From Streptomyces ureilyticus (GTDB taxonomy: Bacteria > Actinomycetota > Actinomycetes > Streptomycetales > Streptomycetaceae), in assembly GCF_011045025.1 (NCBI RefSeq), contig NZ_JAAKZX010000017.1, positions 19,831 through 83,830 of the forward strand: a stretch of DNA of 64,000 nt. Reading direction: 5' to 3'. The position numbers and the translations under genes were made by a program. The notes under the pieces were generated by a model, which was not told the origin of the DNA, did no database searches, and worked only from the letters and a program-made list of their open reading frames with translations. This document shows positions 25,590 to 34,404 of the stretch, piece by piece. Each line of letters starts with the position of its first letter. Position 1 is the first letter of the stretch.

Positions 25590-26744
25590 TCAGTTCAGTT
25601 CGCCGAGTACTTCGTCGGTGTGCTCGCCGAGCGTCGGCGCACCCGCCCGCGGTTTCTCGTCCACACCCCAGAAGCCGACGGGCGTGGCCACCGTTCGCAG
25701 CGGCGGCGCGTCACCCATGCCGGGCTGCTCGACGAACGCCCCCACCGCCTCGGCCTGCGGATCCGCCGCAACCTCCGCCAGCGTCTGCACCGGAGCCCAC
25801 CACACGCCCTCCGCGTCGAGACGCTCCGCCCACTCGGCGAGCGGCAGCTTCGCGAACTCCTCGTCGAAGATCGCGATCAGCTCCCGTACGTGGCCACGCC
25901 TGGCCTTGCCCGTCGCGAACCGCTCGTCCGTCCCCAAGTCGTCCCGGCCGAGCGCCTTGATGACTCCGGGCCAGTGCCGGCTGCCCTCCAGACCGACCAG
26001 CCAGAACCAGCGTCCGTCGGCGGCCTGGTAGGAGTTGTAGAGCGGGGACTCGTGCTCGGTGCGCGGCCGGGTGCGACCGCGCTTGCCGAAGAAGTTCTGC
26101 AGCGCCAGGTCGTTGCCGTTCGCGTACGTCCCGGAACGCAGCAGCGATACGTCCACCACGCCGCCCTCGCCCGTACGCGCCCGCCGCAGCAGCGCGGCCA
26201 GCACCCCGGCCACCAGGTTGGCGGCGGCGGTACGGTCACCGAGTCCGGGCCGGATGCCGGGCGGCGGCTCACCGGCCGGGTTCAGCATGGCGGCGATACC
26301 GGGCCGCGCCCAGAACGCGGAGACGTCGTATCCGGCCCGGTCACGCTCGGCTCCGGTCCAGCCGTACCCCGTCAACGTGCCGATGACCAGGCGGGGATGG
26401 CGTACCCGTATCTCCTCCGGGGCCAGGCCAAGCCGCTCGAGCGCACCGGGCCGGAGGTTGGTGACGAACACGTCGGCGCGTTCCAGCAGGCGCTCGAGCG
26501 CGTCCTTCCCCTCCTCGGACCGCAGGTCGAGGACCACGCTGCGCTTGCCCCGGTTGTCCGTCTCGAAGGGCGGTGCGCTGTCGATGTCCTGGCCCACGTG
26601 CCGCAGCGTGTAGCGGTTCGGGTCACCGGTCGGCGCCTCCACCTTGATCACGTCCGCGCCCCAGTCGGCCAGCATGGTGGCGGCGGCCGGAGCCGCCACC
26701 CACATGCCCAGCTCGACCACGGAAAAGCCCTCAAGTGGCCGCAC
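25590..26744 (-). CDS. CaiB/BaiF family CoA-transferase or 2-methylacyl-CoA racemase
   Basis: 384 residues of family III CoA-transferases. The start region reads VRPLEGFSVVELGMWVAAPA; ADWGADVIKVEAPTGDP is the CoA-binding signature, and GEGGVVDVSLL carries the catalytic Asp. GTG 26744 is preferred, as GGAGGT lies 6 nt upstream; a start at 26771 would be without a ribosome site. Family members move CoA between acids or racemise 2-methylacyl-CoA; the latter would fit a methyl-branched substrate. A second paralogue lies at 57816-59027. Confidence 0.88.
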   Translation of the reverse strand: MRPLEGFSVVELGMWVAAPAAATMLADWGADVIKVEAPTGDPNRYTLRHVGQDIDSAPPFETDNRGKRSVVLDLRSEEGKDALERLLERADVFVTNLRPGALERLGLAPEEIRVRHPRLVIGTLTGYGWTGAERDRAGYDVSAFWARPGIAAMLNPAGEPPPGIRPGLGDRTAAANLVAGVLAALLRRARTGEGGVVDVSLLRSGTYANGNDLALQNFFGKRGRTRPRTEHESPLYNSYQAADGRWFWLVGLEGSRHWPGVIKALGRDDLGTDERFATGKARRGHVRELIAIFDEEFAKLPLAEWAERLDAEGVWWAPVQTLAEVAADPQAEAVGAFVEQPGMGDAPPLRTVATPVGFWGVDEKPRAGAPTLGEHTDEVLGELN

Positions 26745-26788
26745 GGCCCACCTCCACAAGCGGTTCTGCACATCTCGGAAGTTGCTTG

Positions 26789-27565
26789 CTACGCCCCGCG
26801 GAACTCCGCCGGACGCCGCTCACGAAAGGCCCTCAGCCCCTCGGTCTGGTCCTCGGTGCAGAACAGCACCGACACGGTCTCGCGCTCGTACGCGATCGCC
26901 GTCTCAAGGTCCATGCCGAGCCCGTGGTCGATCAGCCGTTTGCCGGCGGCGAGCGCGAGCGGCGCACCGGCGGCCAACCGCGCGGCCAGCGTCTCGGCGG
27001 CTTTCAACGCCTCACAGGGCTCGGCCAGTTCGTTGACCAGGCCCAGCGCGTACGCCCGCTCGGCGTCGATCGGTTCGCCGGTGAGGATCATCTGCTTGGC
27101 GATCGCGGGCGGTACCAGTCGCGGGAGCCGCTGGGTGCCGCCCGCGCCCGGCAGCACCCCGAGCTTCATCTCGGGCAGCCCGAGCCGGGACCCGCGTTCG
27201 GCGACCCGCAGATCGCAGGCGAGCGCGAGCTCCAGACCGCCGCCGAAGGCGAATCCGTGGACTGCCGCCACCGAGGGTTTGGGGAAGTTCTCCAGGAGGG
27301 CGTACGCGTCGGTCAGCCGGCCCACGAAGGCGCGGAACTGCCCGGGCGTCGTGCACGACTCGATCTCCCCGAGGTCGGCCCCGGCCGAGAAGGCCCGGCC
27401 CGCTCCGGTCAGTACCAGCGCCCGGACGTTGTCGTCCTCGCGTACGTCGGCCAGCGCGTCCCGCAGCAGGCCGACGGTCCCGGAGCCGATGGCGTTGAGC
27501 CGCTCCGGCCGGTTCAGGGTGAACACGGCCACCCGGTCGCGTACTTCGACGCGCAGCACGCTCAT
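26789..27565 (-). CDS. enoyl-CoA hydratase/isomerase (crotonase family)
   Basis: 258 residues. The oxyanion-hole region AFSAGADLGEIE and AVHGFAFGGGLELALACDLRVAE are clear, and the first acidic residue is kept (GLPEMKLGVLPGAGGTQRLPR). At the place of the second catalytic Glu (EMVLTG in mitochondrial hydratase) it reads KQMILTG, with Gln. A one-Glu crotonase is more typical of isomerases or other reactions, so the direct hydratase call is uncertain. It lies between the CoA-transferase and SDR genes on the minus strand. Confidence 0.88.
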   Translation of the reverse strand: MSVLRVEVRDRVAVFTLNRPERLNAIGSGTVGLLRDALADVREDDNVRALVLTGAGRAFSAGADLGEIESCTTPGQFRAFVGRLTDAYALLENFPKPSVAAVHGFAFGGGLELALACDLRVAERGSRLGLPEMKLGVLPGAGGTQRLPRLVPPAIAKQMILTGEPIDAERAYALGLVNELAEPCEALKAAETLAARLAAGAPLALAAGKRLIDHGLGMDLETAIAYERETVSVLFCTEDQTEGLRAFRERRPAEFRGA

Positions 27566-27578
27566 CAGCTCAGCCCTT

Positions 27579-28334
27579 TCAGACCATCGTGAGGCCGCCG
27601 CTGACCGAGAGCGTCTGCCCGGTCATGTACGCGGCGTCGTCGGACGCGAGGAAGGCCACCACACCGGCGATGTCGGCGGGCTGGGCGATACGGCGCAGCG
27701 GAATCGCCCGCGCGGTCGCCTCGTACATCTTCTGGCTGTACTCGGCGACCTGGCCGAGCAGTGCCGTCTCGGTGGGTCCCGGACAGACGCTGTTGACGGT
27801 GATGCCGTGCCGGGCGACCTCGCGGGCCAGTGCCTTGCCGAAGGCGATGACGCCGCCCTTGGTCGCGGAGTACACGACCTCGCCGGAGGAGCCGACGCGG
27901 CCGGCGTCGGAGGCGATGTGGATGATGCGTCCGCTCTCGCGCTCGATCATCGAGTCCAGGACGGCCCGGGTCATGGTGATCGTGCCGCGCAGATTGACGG
28001 CGATGATGCGGTCCCAGTCCTCTTCGCGGCTGTCGGCGAAGCGGCCGATCACATCGACCGCCGCGTTGTTCACGAGGACGTCCACCGGGCCGAGTTCGGC
28101 GCTCACCCGCTCGACGGCGGCGCGTACGGCCGCGCCGTCGGAGATGTCCGCACCGACTCCGGTGGCGCGGACGGAGTACCGCTCGGCGAGCTGGGCCGCG
28201 ACCTTGTCGGCGGCCTGCGGGTCCAGATCGCAGACGGCGACGGCGGTCCCGTTCGTCGCGAGCCGCTCGGCGATCGCCTCGCCGATGCCGCGTCCTGCTC
28301 CGGTGACGAGGGCCACCTTGTCCCGTCCGCTCAC
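27579..28334 (-). CDS. SDR-family oxidoreductase
   Basis: 251-residue classical SDR of FabG-like length. VALVTGAGRGIGEAIAERL, CDLDPQAADK (Asp after strand 2, NAD preference), NNAAVDVIGRF, IHIASDAGRVGSSGEVVYSA and Y-S-A-T-K are visible, ending with TGQTLSVSGGLTMV. GTG 28334 is chosen since a GGAGG sequence lies 7 nt upstream; the longer frame to 28388 would enter the promoter gap. It is the first gene of a minus-strand operon running to 22934 and faces the dehydrogenase gene at 28464 across a gap with an AT-rich element. Confidence 0.9.
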   Translation of the reverse strand: MSGRDKVALVTGAGRGIGEAIAERLATNGTAVAVCDLDPQAADKVAAQLAERYSVRATGVGADISDGAAVRAAVERVSAELGPVDVLVNNAAVDVIGRFADSREEDWDRIIAVNLRGTITMTRAVLDSMIERESGRIIHIASDAGRVGSSGEVVYSATKGGVIAFGKALAREVARHGITVNSVCPGPTETALLGQVAEYSQKMYEATARAIPLRRIAQPADIAGVVAFLASDDAAYMTGQTLSVSGGLTMV

Positions 28335-28410
28335 GCGTCCTCCACTCGCCAGCTGCCTCGGTGCTCGCCTCGGTACTCGTCTGGGCACTCGCTTGGGCGC
28401 CGATACAGCG

Positions 28411-28440
28411 CTATCGTATAACTACTTCAGCTAAATAAGC
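28411..28440. promoter_or_regulatory. AT-rich element in divergent SDR/dehydrogenase gap
   Basis: Contains TATAACTA (28417-28424) followed by CTTCAGCTAAATAAGC. It is the only AT-rich stretch in the 129-bp gap and sits 24 bp before ATG 28464 and about 77 bp before the minus-strand GTG 28334. It shares ATAACTA with the 48475 element. Confidence 0.5.
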
Positions 28441-28463
28441 GAGATGCATGAGTGGAGTCGAGC

Positions 28464-29606
28464 ATGCGCCGTACGATCTTCACCGCGGAACACGAGCTGT
28501 TCCGGGACACCGCCCGGACGTACTACCAGCGCGAATGCGCTCCGTACACCGAGCAGTGGGAGCGCGAGGGCCAGGTGAGCCGGGAGGCGTGGGCCGCCGC
28601 GGGCAAGGCCGGGCTGATCGGCTGGCAGTTCCCGGAGGAGTACGGCGGCCAGGGGCTGTGGGACTTCCGCTACAACGCCATCATGGCGGAGGAGATGCAC
28701 GCCACCAGCTCGGTCGGCATCGGCCTCGGGCTGCAGAACGACGTCATCCCGCCCTATCTGATGCACCTCACCACGCCCGAGCAGAAGGCGCGCTGGCTGC
28801 CCGGCGTGATCAGCGGCGAGACGATCTGTGCGCTCGCCCTCTCGGAGCCGGGAGCCGGATCCGACCTCAAGAACATCCGCACCACCGCCCGCCGGGACGG
28901 TGACACCTGGGTGATCGACGGCTCCAAGACCTTCATCACCAACGGCATCCTCGCCGACCTCGTCATCGTCGCCTGCAAGACGGACCCCGACGCCGGACAC
29001 AAGGGCATCAGCCTGATCGTCGTCGAGCGCGGAACCGAGGGCTTCGAGCGCGGCCGTAAGCTCGACAAGGTCGGCATGAAGGCCCAGGACACCGCCGAAC
29101 TCTTCTTCCATGGCGTCCGGGTACCCGCCGAGAACCTCATCGGGCAGGAGGGGCGCGGCTTTTACCACATGATGGGCAACCTTCCGACGGAGCGGCTTGC
29201 CATCGCGGTCGCCGCGCTCGCCTCCGCCGAGCGGGCCTTCGGACTGGCCCTGGAGTACGCCAAGACCCGCACCGCCTTCGGCCGGCCCATCGGGGAGTTC
29301 CAGGCCAACCGCTTCGCCCTCGCCGACATCAAGGCCCAGCTGGGCGTGGCCCGGGTCTACCTGGACGGCTGCATCATGGCGCTGGTCGATGGCGAGCTGA
29401 CGGCCGACGAGGCTGCCGCGGCCAAGTACTGGACCACCGAGACCGGCTGGCAGGCCATCGACCGCTGTATGCAGCTCTTCGGCGGCTACGGCTACGTCAA
29501 CGAGTACGAGATCGCCCGCATCTGGCGGGACAGCCGGGTTCAGCGGGTGTTCGGCGGGACCTCGGAGATCATGCAGGAGATCATCGGGCGCTCGCTGGGG
29601 CTGTGA
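28464..29606 (+). CDS. acyl-CoA dehydrogenase, long-chain type
   Basis: 380 residues. It carries CALALSEPGAGSDLKNIRTT, DGSKTFITNGI, and RVFGGTSEIMQEIIGRSLGL at the C-terminus, where Gly replaces the short-chain Glu. NLPTERLAIAVAAL provides the candidate Glu on the alternative helix, as in isovaleryl- and long-chain acyl-CoA dehydrogenases. No partner gene is adjacent, so it probably forms a homotetramer. ATG 28464 is chosen over GTG 28452 because the GGAG lies 7 nt before it. It is monocistronic or reads through to the ALDH operon 81 bp downstream. Confidence 0.93.
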   Translation: MRRTIFTAEHELFRDTARTYYQRECAPYTEQWEREGQVSREAWAAAGKAGLIGWQFPEEYGGQGLWDFRYNAIMAEEMHATSSVGIGLGLQNDVIPPYLMHLTTPEQKARWLPGVISGETICALALSEPGAGSDLKNIRTTARRDGDTWVIDGSKTFITNGILADLVIVACKTDPDAGHKGISLIVVERGTEGFERGRKLDKVGMKAQDTAELFFHGVRVPAENLIGQEGRGFYHMMGNLPTERLAIAVAALASAERAFGLALEYAKTRTAFGRPIGEFQANRFALADIKAQLGVARVYLDGCIMALVDGELTADEAAAAKYWTTETGWQAIDRCMQLFGGYGYVNEYEIARIWRDSRVQRVFGGTSEIMQEIIGRSLGL

Positions 29607-29637
29607 GCAGCTGTCCGGTCCATTGACTGTCTTGGAT

Positions 29638-29654
29638 AAATAGGTTAGCTATTT
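29638..29654. promoter_or_regulatory. AT-rich inverted repeat upstream of the ALDH operon
   Basis: AAATAG-GTTAG-CTATTT: perfect 6-bp arms around 5 bp. It lies 34 bp upstream of GTG 29688 and thus controls the operon that ends with the GntR regulator gene. This is the only copy with clear dyad symmetry around TTAG. Confidence 0.55.
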
Positions 29655-29687
29655 GTGCGAGATGCGGTGACGGCTCGAGGAGGATCC

Positions 29688-31178
29688 GTGGTCACGGTCG
29701 ATGTGAAGTTGCACCAGGAGAGAGCCGAACAGGACCTGCCGCTGCCGCGGCTCGTCATCGGCGGCAAGGACGTCACCGACACGAGCGGCGGACTCTACGA
29801 GCACCGGAACCCGGCGACCGGCCTCGTCCAGTCGCACATCCCGCTCGCCGGCCCCGCCGAGGTGGACCAGGCCGTGGCCGCCGCCCGGCAGGCCTTCGAG
29901 GTGTGGGGCACCATGCGCCCCGCCGAACGGCGCCGGCTGCTCACCCGCTTCGCCCAGCTGATCCGCGACCACATCGAGGACTTCGCGGCGATCTGCCCGC
30001 TGGAGAACGGCGTCTGCGTCGGCGGCTGGGCCGAGAACGTCGGACCGCACGTCGCCGACTGGACCGAGTACTACGCCGGCTGGGCCGACAAGATCGAGGG
30101 CATGGTGGGCGCCGCCTACAGCCCGCACGAGAACGTCGAGTACACCATCGCCGAGCCGTACGGCGTCATCGGCCACATCATCACCTGGAACTCACCCGCG
30201 CTCTCGCTGGCCATGAAGGTCCCGCCCTCGCTCGCCGCAGGCAACACCGTGGTCATCAAACCGGCCGAGTCCACCCCGTTCTCCGCGCTGCTCTTCGCCG
30301 ACCTCGCCCGCGAGGCGGGCATCCCCGACGGCGTCATCAACGTCGTCACCGGACTCGGCGACGCGGGCGAAGCACTCGTCTCGCACCCCGGCATCGACAA
30401 GATCTCCTTCACCGGCGGGCCCGCCACCGCGCGCCGCATCATGGAGACCGCGGCCCGCAGCCTCAAGCCTGTCCTGTTCGAACTCGGGGGCAAGTCCGCC
30501 AACCTGCTCTTCGCCGACACCGATCTCGACAGCGTCGTCCCGTACTGCGCCGCCTTCGCCATGAGCAACACCGGCCAGGGCTGCGCGCTGCCCACCCGGA
30601 TGCTCGTCGAGCGTTCCGTCTACGACGAGGTCGTCGCGCGCGTCGCCGGAGTCGTGGCCCACCTGCCTGTCGGCGACCCGCTCGCACCGACCACGTACAT
30701 CGGCCCGCTGGTCAACGCCGCCGCTCGCGACCGCGTCCAGGAAGTGATCGACAAAGCGATCGCCGACGAGGCCGGCCGGCTGATCTACGGCGGCGAACGC
30801 ATCGAGTCCGACGGCTACTTCGTGACCCCCACCGTCTTCGCCGACGTCGACAACCGCAGCGACCTGGCCCAGCGCGAGATCTTCGGACCGGTCCTCGCCA
30901 TCACCCCCTTCGACACGGAGGAGGAGGCCCTCGCGCTGGCCAACGACACCGAGTACGGACTCTCCGCCTACATCCAGTCCCGCGACATCGCCCGGGTCAA
31001 CCGGCTGGTGCCGCGCCTCAAAGCTGGAACGGTCTACGTCAACCCCGGCCCCAACCCCATCACTTCGCCCGCCACGCCGTTCGGCGGCGTGGGCATCAGC
31101 GGGTTCGGCAGGGAGGGCGGCAGGGCTGGCCTTGAGGAGTTCATCAGCGTCAAGGGCGTCGGGATCAGCCGTGCCTGA
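29688..31178 (+). CDS. aldehyde dehydrogenase
   Basis: 496 residues of the NAD(P)+-dependent ALDH superfamily. Catalytic residues are visible: the general-base Glu in VLFELGGKSANLL, the nucleophile Cys in SNTGQGCALPTR, the Asn in IITWNSPALSLAMK, and EIFGPVLAITPF near the C-terminus. It oxidises an aldehyde to an acid, and the next gene encodes the matching acid-CoA ligase, so the pair may channel the product. GTG 29688 is supported by GAGGAGG 5 nt upstream. First gene of a five-gene operon. Confidence 0.95.
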   Translation: MVTVDVKLHQERAEQDLPLPRLVIGGKDVTDTSGGLYEHRNPATGLVQSHIPLAGPAEVDQAVAAARQAFEVWGTMRPAERRRLLTRFAQLIRDHIEDFAAICPLENGVCVGGWAENVGPHVADWTEYYAGWADKIEGMVGAAYSPHENVEYTIAEPYGVIGHIITWNSPALSLAMKVPPSLAAGNTVVIKPAESTPFSALLFADLAREAGIPDGVINVVTGLGDAGEALVSHPGIDKISFTGGPATARRIMETAARSLKPVLFELGGKSANLLFADTDLDSVVPYCAAFAMSNTGQGCALPTRMLVERSVYDEVVARVAGVVAHLPVGDPLAPTTYIGPLVNAAARDRVQEVIDKAIADEAGRLIYGGERIESDGYFVTPTVFADVDNRSDLAQREIFGPVLAITPFDTEEEALALANDTEYGLSAYIQSRDIARVNRLVPRLKAGTVYVNPGPNPITSPATPFGGVGISGFGREGGRAGLEEFISVKGVGISRA

Positions 31179-31224
31179 CAGGACATCAGGAACTTCGGGA
31201 ACCAGGCCTTCTGGAGTGAGATCA

Positions 31225-32796
31225 GTGAATCGTGCCCGCCGCCTGACCTTCGGCGACCTCATCCGCGAGCACCGCCGCTCGTACCCCGACGCGATCGCCC
31301 TGGTCGACGGCGAAGTCCGGCTGACCTGGCCCGAGTTGGACGAGCGCACCAACCGGCTCGCCGACGCGCTCACCAGCACCGGGGTCGGACCCGGCGACCG
31401 GATCCTGTGGCTGGGCCAGAACTCGTTCCGGATCTGGGAACTCCTCGGTGCCGCCGCGAAGATCGGTGCCATGGTCTGCCCGGGCTACTGGCGCTGGGCC
31501 GCCCCGGAGATGGCGTACGCGATCGAGGACTTCGACCCCCGCGTGATCGTCTGGCAGGACGAGGAGATCGGCGACACGGTCGGCAAGGCTCGGGCCGAAC
31601 TGGGCGGTGAACACCGGGCGTTGTGGTTGCGCCATGACGCCGAAGGCGCGGAGTCGTACGAGGCTTTTCTGGCCTCCGGTTCGCCCGAGGACCCCCAGAC
31701 GCACGTCGACCCCGACTCCGCGCTCCTCGTCATCTACACCGCGGCCATCAGCGGACGGCAGTCCGGCTCGATGCTCTCGCACCGCAATCTGCTCGCGATG
31801 GGCGCGAGCGCCGCCTGGATGGGCGACATCGGCCAGGAGACCGCCTTCCTGGGCGCCGGACCCATGTTCCACATCGGCAACTACCAGTTCTGGGGCATCC
31901 CGGCCTTCGTGCACGGCGGAAAGAACGTGGTCGTCCGCCGCGTGATCGCCGAGGAACTGCTCCCGGTACTCGCCGCCGAGCGCTGCACCCACGCGTATCT
32001 GATGCCCCCGACCATCGCGCAGCTCGTCGCGCTCAACCGCGAGGCCGGCCACGACCTGTCCCAGCTGCGGGCGAGTGTCGCGGCACCGGTGTGGGAGGGC
32101 ATGGTGCCCACGGACACCAGCCGCTTCACCCGCAACGGCGGCGGCGAGGGCCGGGGTTACGGCCAGACCGAGGTGACCGGGTTCGCCGTCACCGGCGCCT
32201 ACGGCGGGACCGGCACCGGCAACGCCGGACGTCCCGGGCCCTTCACCGCCGTACGCATTCTGGACAGCGGCGGCAGGGAGTGCGAGGCCGGCGAGGCCGG
32301 CGAGATCTGCGTACGCGGGGACCTCGTGCACCTCGGTTACTGGAACCGGCCCGAGATCAACGAGGAACGCTTCCGCTTCGGCTGGTGGCACACCACGGAT
32401 CTGGGGCGGCGGGAGGCGGACGGCACGATCAGCTTCCTCGGTACGACGACCCGGATGCTCAAGTCCGCGGCCGAGAACATCTTCCCCGCCGAGGTCGAGA
32501 ACTGCATCGAGTCGCACCCCGCCGTGAAGGAGGCCGCCGTGATCGGCGTCCCGAACGAGCGCTGGGCCCAGGACGTCAAGGCCGTCGTGGTCCTGCGGGA
32601 CGACACCGAGGTCACGGCCGAGGACATCATCGAGCACTGCCGGGCCCGGATCGCCTCGTACAAGAAGCCCAAGACGGTGGAGTTCATCGACGCCCTGCCC
32701 CGCACCGGCGGCTACGCCAAGGACTACGACGTGCTCGACTCCCGCTTCGGCGGCGGAGGTTACCCCGGCGGCGACACGCTCGGCGCGGGACGGTGA
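31225..32796 (+). CDS. acyl-CoA synthetase, FadD-like, with divergent P-loop
   Basis: 523 residues of the AMP-forming ligase family. YGQTEVTGFAV matches YGxTE, the hinge is HTTDLGRREADG, and a C-terminal Lys is present in TGGYAKDYDVL. The P-loop reads YTAAISGRQSGSMLSH instead of the usual YTSGTTGxPKG: the Ser/Thr-Gly pair and the Lys are lost, a pattern I associate with FadD17-like ligases. The expected reaction is CoA activation of the acid from the upstream ALDH. GTG 31225 is the start; it is followed by the thiolase-like gene with 4 bp between. Confidence 0.87.
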   Translation: MNRARRLTFGDLIREHRRSYPDAIALVDGEVRLTWPELDERTNRLADALTSTGVGPGDRILWLGQNSFRIWELLGAAAKIGAMVCPGYWRWAAPEMAYAIEDFDPRVIVWQDEEIGDTVGKARAELGGEHRALWLRHDAEGAESYEAFLASGSPEDPQTHVDPDSALLVIYTAAISGRQSGSMLSHRNLLAMGASAAWMGDIGQETAFLGAGPMFHIGNYQFWGIPAFVHGGKNVVVRRVIAEELLPVLAAERCTHAYLMPPTIAQLVALNREAGHDLSQLRASVAAPVWEGMVPTDTSRFTRNGGGEGRGYGQTEVTGFAVTGAYGGTGTGNAGRPGPFTAVRILDSGGRECEAGEAGEICVRGDLVHLGYWNRPEINEERFRFGWWHTTDLGRREADGTISFLGTTTRMLKSAAENIFPAEVENCIESHPAVKEAAVIGVPNERWAQDVKAVVVLRDDTEVTAEDIIEHCRARIASYKKPKTVEFIDALPRTGGYAKDYDVLDSRFGGGGYPGGDTLGAGR

Positions 32797-32800
32797 GGCC

Positions 32801-33955
32801 GTGACCGACCGCCGGTCGCCCGTCATCGCGGGGGTGTACGCCACCGAACAGGCGCTGACCCTTCCTCATCGGGATGCCATGGACCTCGCCCTCGAAGCGG
32901 TACGCGGCGCGGTGGCGGACGCCGGTCTGAAGCCGTCCGACATCGACGGGGCTCAGGTTGACTGGCCGGGCCCCGGCGGCGTACCGGGCGAGGGCAGTTC
33001 CTGGGCCCGGATGCTCGGCCGCGACCTGCGCTGGACCAGCGACTCCATGCTGGACAACGCGGGCTCCCGGGGCCTGCTGAAGGCGGCAGCCGCCGTGCGC
33101 GCCGGGTACGCGGACACCGTCGTGGTCGGCGGCTGCAAGCTGGTCTCGCGCGGCGCGGGGCCGGTCGGCGCCGGCGTACCGCTGGAGTTCGCCGACGTCT
33201 GGGGCAGCTACGTCGTCGCCCAGTTCGCCCTGGTGGCGGCCCGGCACATGCACGAGTACGGGACCACCTCCCGCCAACTCGCCGAGGTCGCCGCCACCAT
33301 CCGCAACAACGGCACCACCAACCCCGAGGCGATGATGTACGGCCGCGGCCCCTACACCGCCGACGACGTGCTCGCCTCCCGTATGGTCGCGACCCCCTTC
33401 CACCTCCTCGACTGCTGCATCGTCGGCGAGGGCGGCGCCGCGCTCGTGGTCACCACTGCCGAACGGGCCCGCGACTTGCCGCAGTCGCCCATCGCCGTGC
33501 TCGGTGGCGCGATGGAGTACCACCAGGCCGCGTACGCCAATCCGGCGCTCCTGAGTGAGGTCGGCATGCTCGGCCGAGACGCCGCCACACGCGCGTACGC
33601 GATGGCCGGGATCGGCGCGCAGGACGTGGACGTCTTCTCCCTCTACGACCCCAACTCCTTCGAAATCATCCGGCAGTTGGAAGCCCTGGGGCTGTGCGGC
33701 GAGGGCGAGGGCGGTCCGCTGGCCGCGAGCGGAGCCATCGCCGTGGGCGGCAAGCATCCCGTCAACCCGGACGGCGGCTGTCTGGCGTACGCGTGGAACG
33801 GCACGCAGCAGATGACGCTCAAAGTCGTCGAAGCGGTACGGCAGTTGCGGGGCGCCGCCGTGCACCAGATCACGGGCGCGGAGTTGGCCGTCGTCGGCAA
33901 CGCCGGGTCCGGAGCGCAGCATTACGAGATGAGCGTGCTGGGGAGGACCGGATGA
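32801..33955 (+). CDS. thiolase-like protein lacking catalytic Cys, probable retro-aldolase subunit
   Basis: 384 residues of the Ltp/SCP2-thiolase group. At the nucleophile position it reads SMLDNAGSRGLLKA, without Cys, and the C-terminal GHPxGATG motif is replaced by CLAYAWNGTQQM. Canonical thiolysis is therefore unlikely. The known Cys-less relatives are Ltp2-type aldolases, which cleave a tertiary 3-hydroxyacyl-CoA together with a DUF35 partner; that partner is encoded next, with a 4-base overlap. FSLYDPNSFEIIRQLEAL resembles the aldolase Asp/Tyr region. Likely function: retro-aldol release of acetyl- or propionyl-CoA plus a ketone (inference). Confidence 0.82.
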   Translation: MTDRRSPVIAGVYATEQALTLPHRDAMDLALEAVRGAVADAGLKPSDIDGAQVDWPGPGGVPGEGSSWARMLGRDLRWTSDSMLDNAGSRGLLKAAAAVRAGYADTVVVGGCKLVSRGAGPVGAGVPLEFADVWGSYVVAQFALVAARHMHEYGTTSRQLAEVAATIRNNGTTNPEAMMYGRGPYTADDVLASRMVATPFHLLDCCIVGEGGAALVVTTAERARDLPQSPIAVLGGAMEYHQAAYANPALLSEVGMLGRDAATRAYAMAGIGAQDVDVFSLYDPNSFEIIRQLEALGLCGEGEGGPLAASGAIAVGGKHPVNPDGGCLAYAWNGTQQMTLKVVEAVRQLRGAAVHQITGAELAVVGNAGSGAQHYEMSVLGRTG

Positions 33956-34365
33956 CCGGCAGACCTGTTCCGCTGCCGACGGAGTTGTCGGAGCCGTTCT
34001 GGGCGGCGGCCCGGCGCGGCGAACTGGTCGTCCCGTACTGCCCTTCCTGCGACCTGCGGTTCTTCGTACCCGAACCCGCCTGCCCGGGGTGCATGTCGCC
34101 GGACTGGCGCTACGAGCCGAGCGCGGGCCGGGGAACCGTCTACTCGGTGACGGTGGTGCACCGAGCGCCAGGCCCGGGCTTCGACACACCTTTCGCGCTC
34201 GCCGTGATCGACCTGGACGACGGCGGCACCCTGCTGTCCCACGTGGACGCCGGCACCCCGGACAAGGTCGGCATCGGCCTGCGCGTACGCGTGGACTTCC
34301 GCCCCTTCACCGACGAGATCACGCTGCCGTACTTCGTACCGGACGCGATCGACGGACTCGACTGA
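33952..34365 (+). CDS. DUF35 zinc-ribbon/OB-fold protein, partner of the thiolase-like protein
   Basis: 137 residues: zinc ribbon YCPSCDLRFFVPEPACPGC, with two C-x2-C pairs, then an OB-fold (GTVYSVTVVHRAPGPGF, FALAVIDLDDGGTLLSHV). It is shorter than the paralogue at 17373. It overlaps the thiolase-like gene (ATGA), so the two are made together. By analogy with the ChsH2 DUF35/Ltp2 aldolase it should complete the active-site channel and bind CoA. Confidence 0.9.
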   Translation: MTGRPVPLPTELSEPFWAAARRGELVVPYCPSCDLRFFVPEPACPGCMSPDWRYEPSAGRGTVYSVTVVHRAPGPGFDTPFALAVIDLDDGGTLLSHVDAGTPDKVGIGLRVRVDFRPFTDEITLPYFVPDAIDGLD

Positions 34366-34404
34366 CAGTGACCGGATGACCGAGTGAGGGCGGAGGTGGA
34401 CACC

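Noticed and set aside
25578..28421. A very long plus-strand open frame (947 codons) opposite the CoA-transferase, crotonase and SDR genes
   Set aside because: Antisense open frames are expected in very GC-rich coding DNA. It shows no domain-like sequence and covers three well-supported minus-strand genes.
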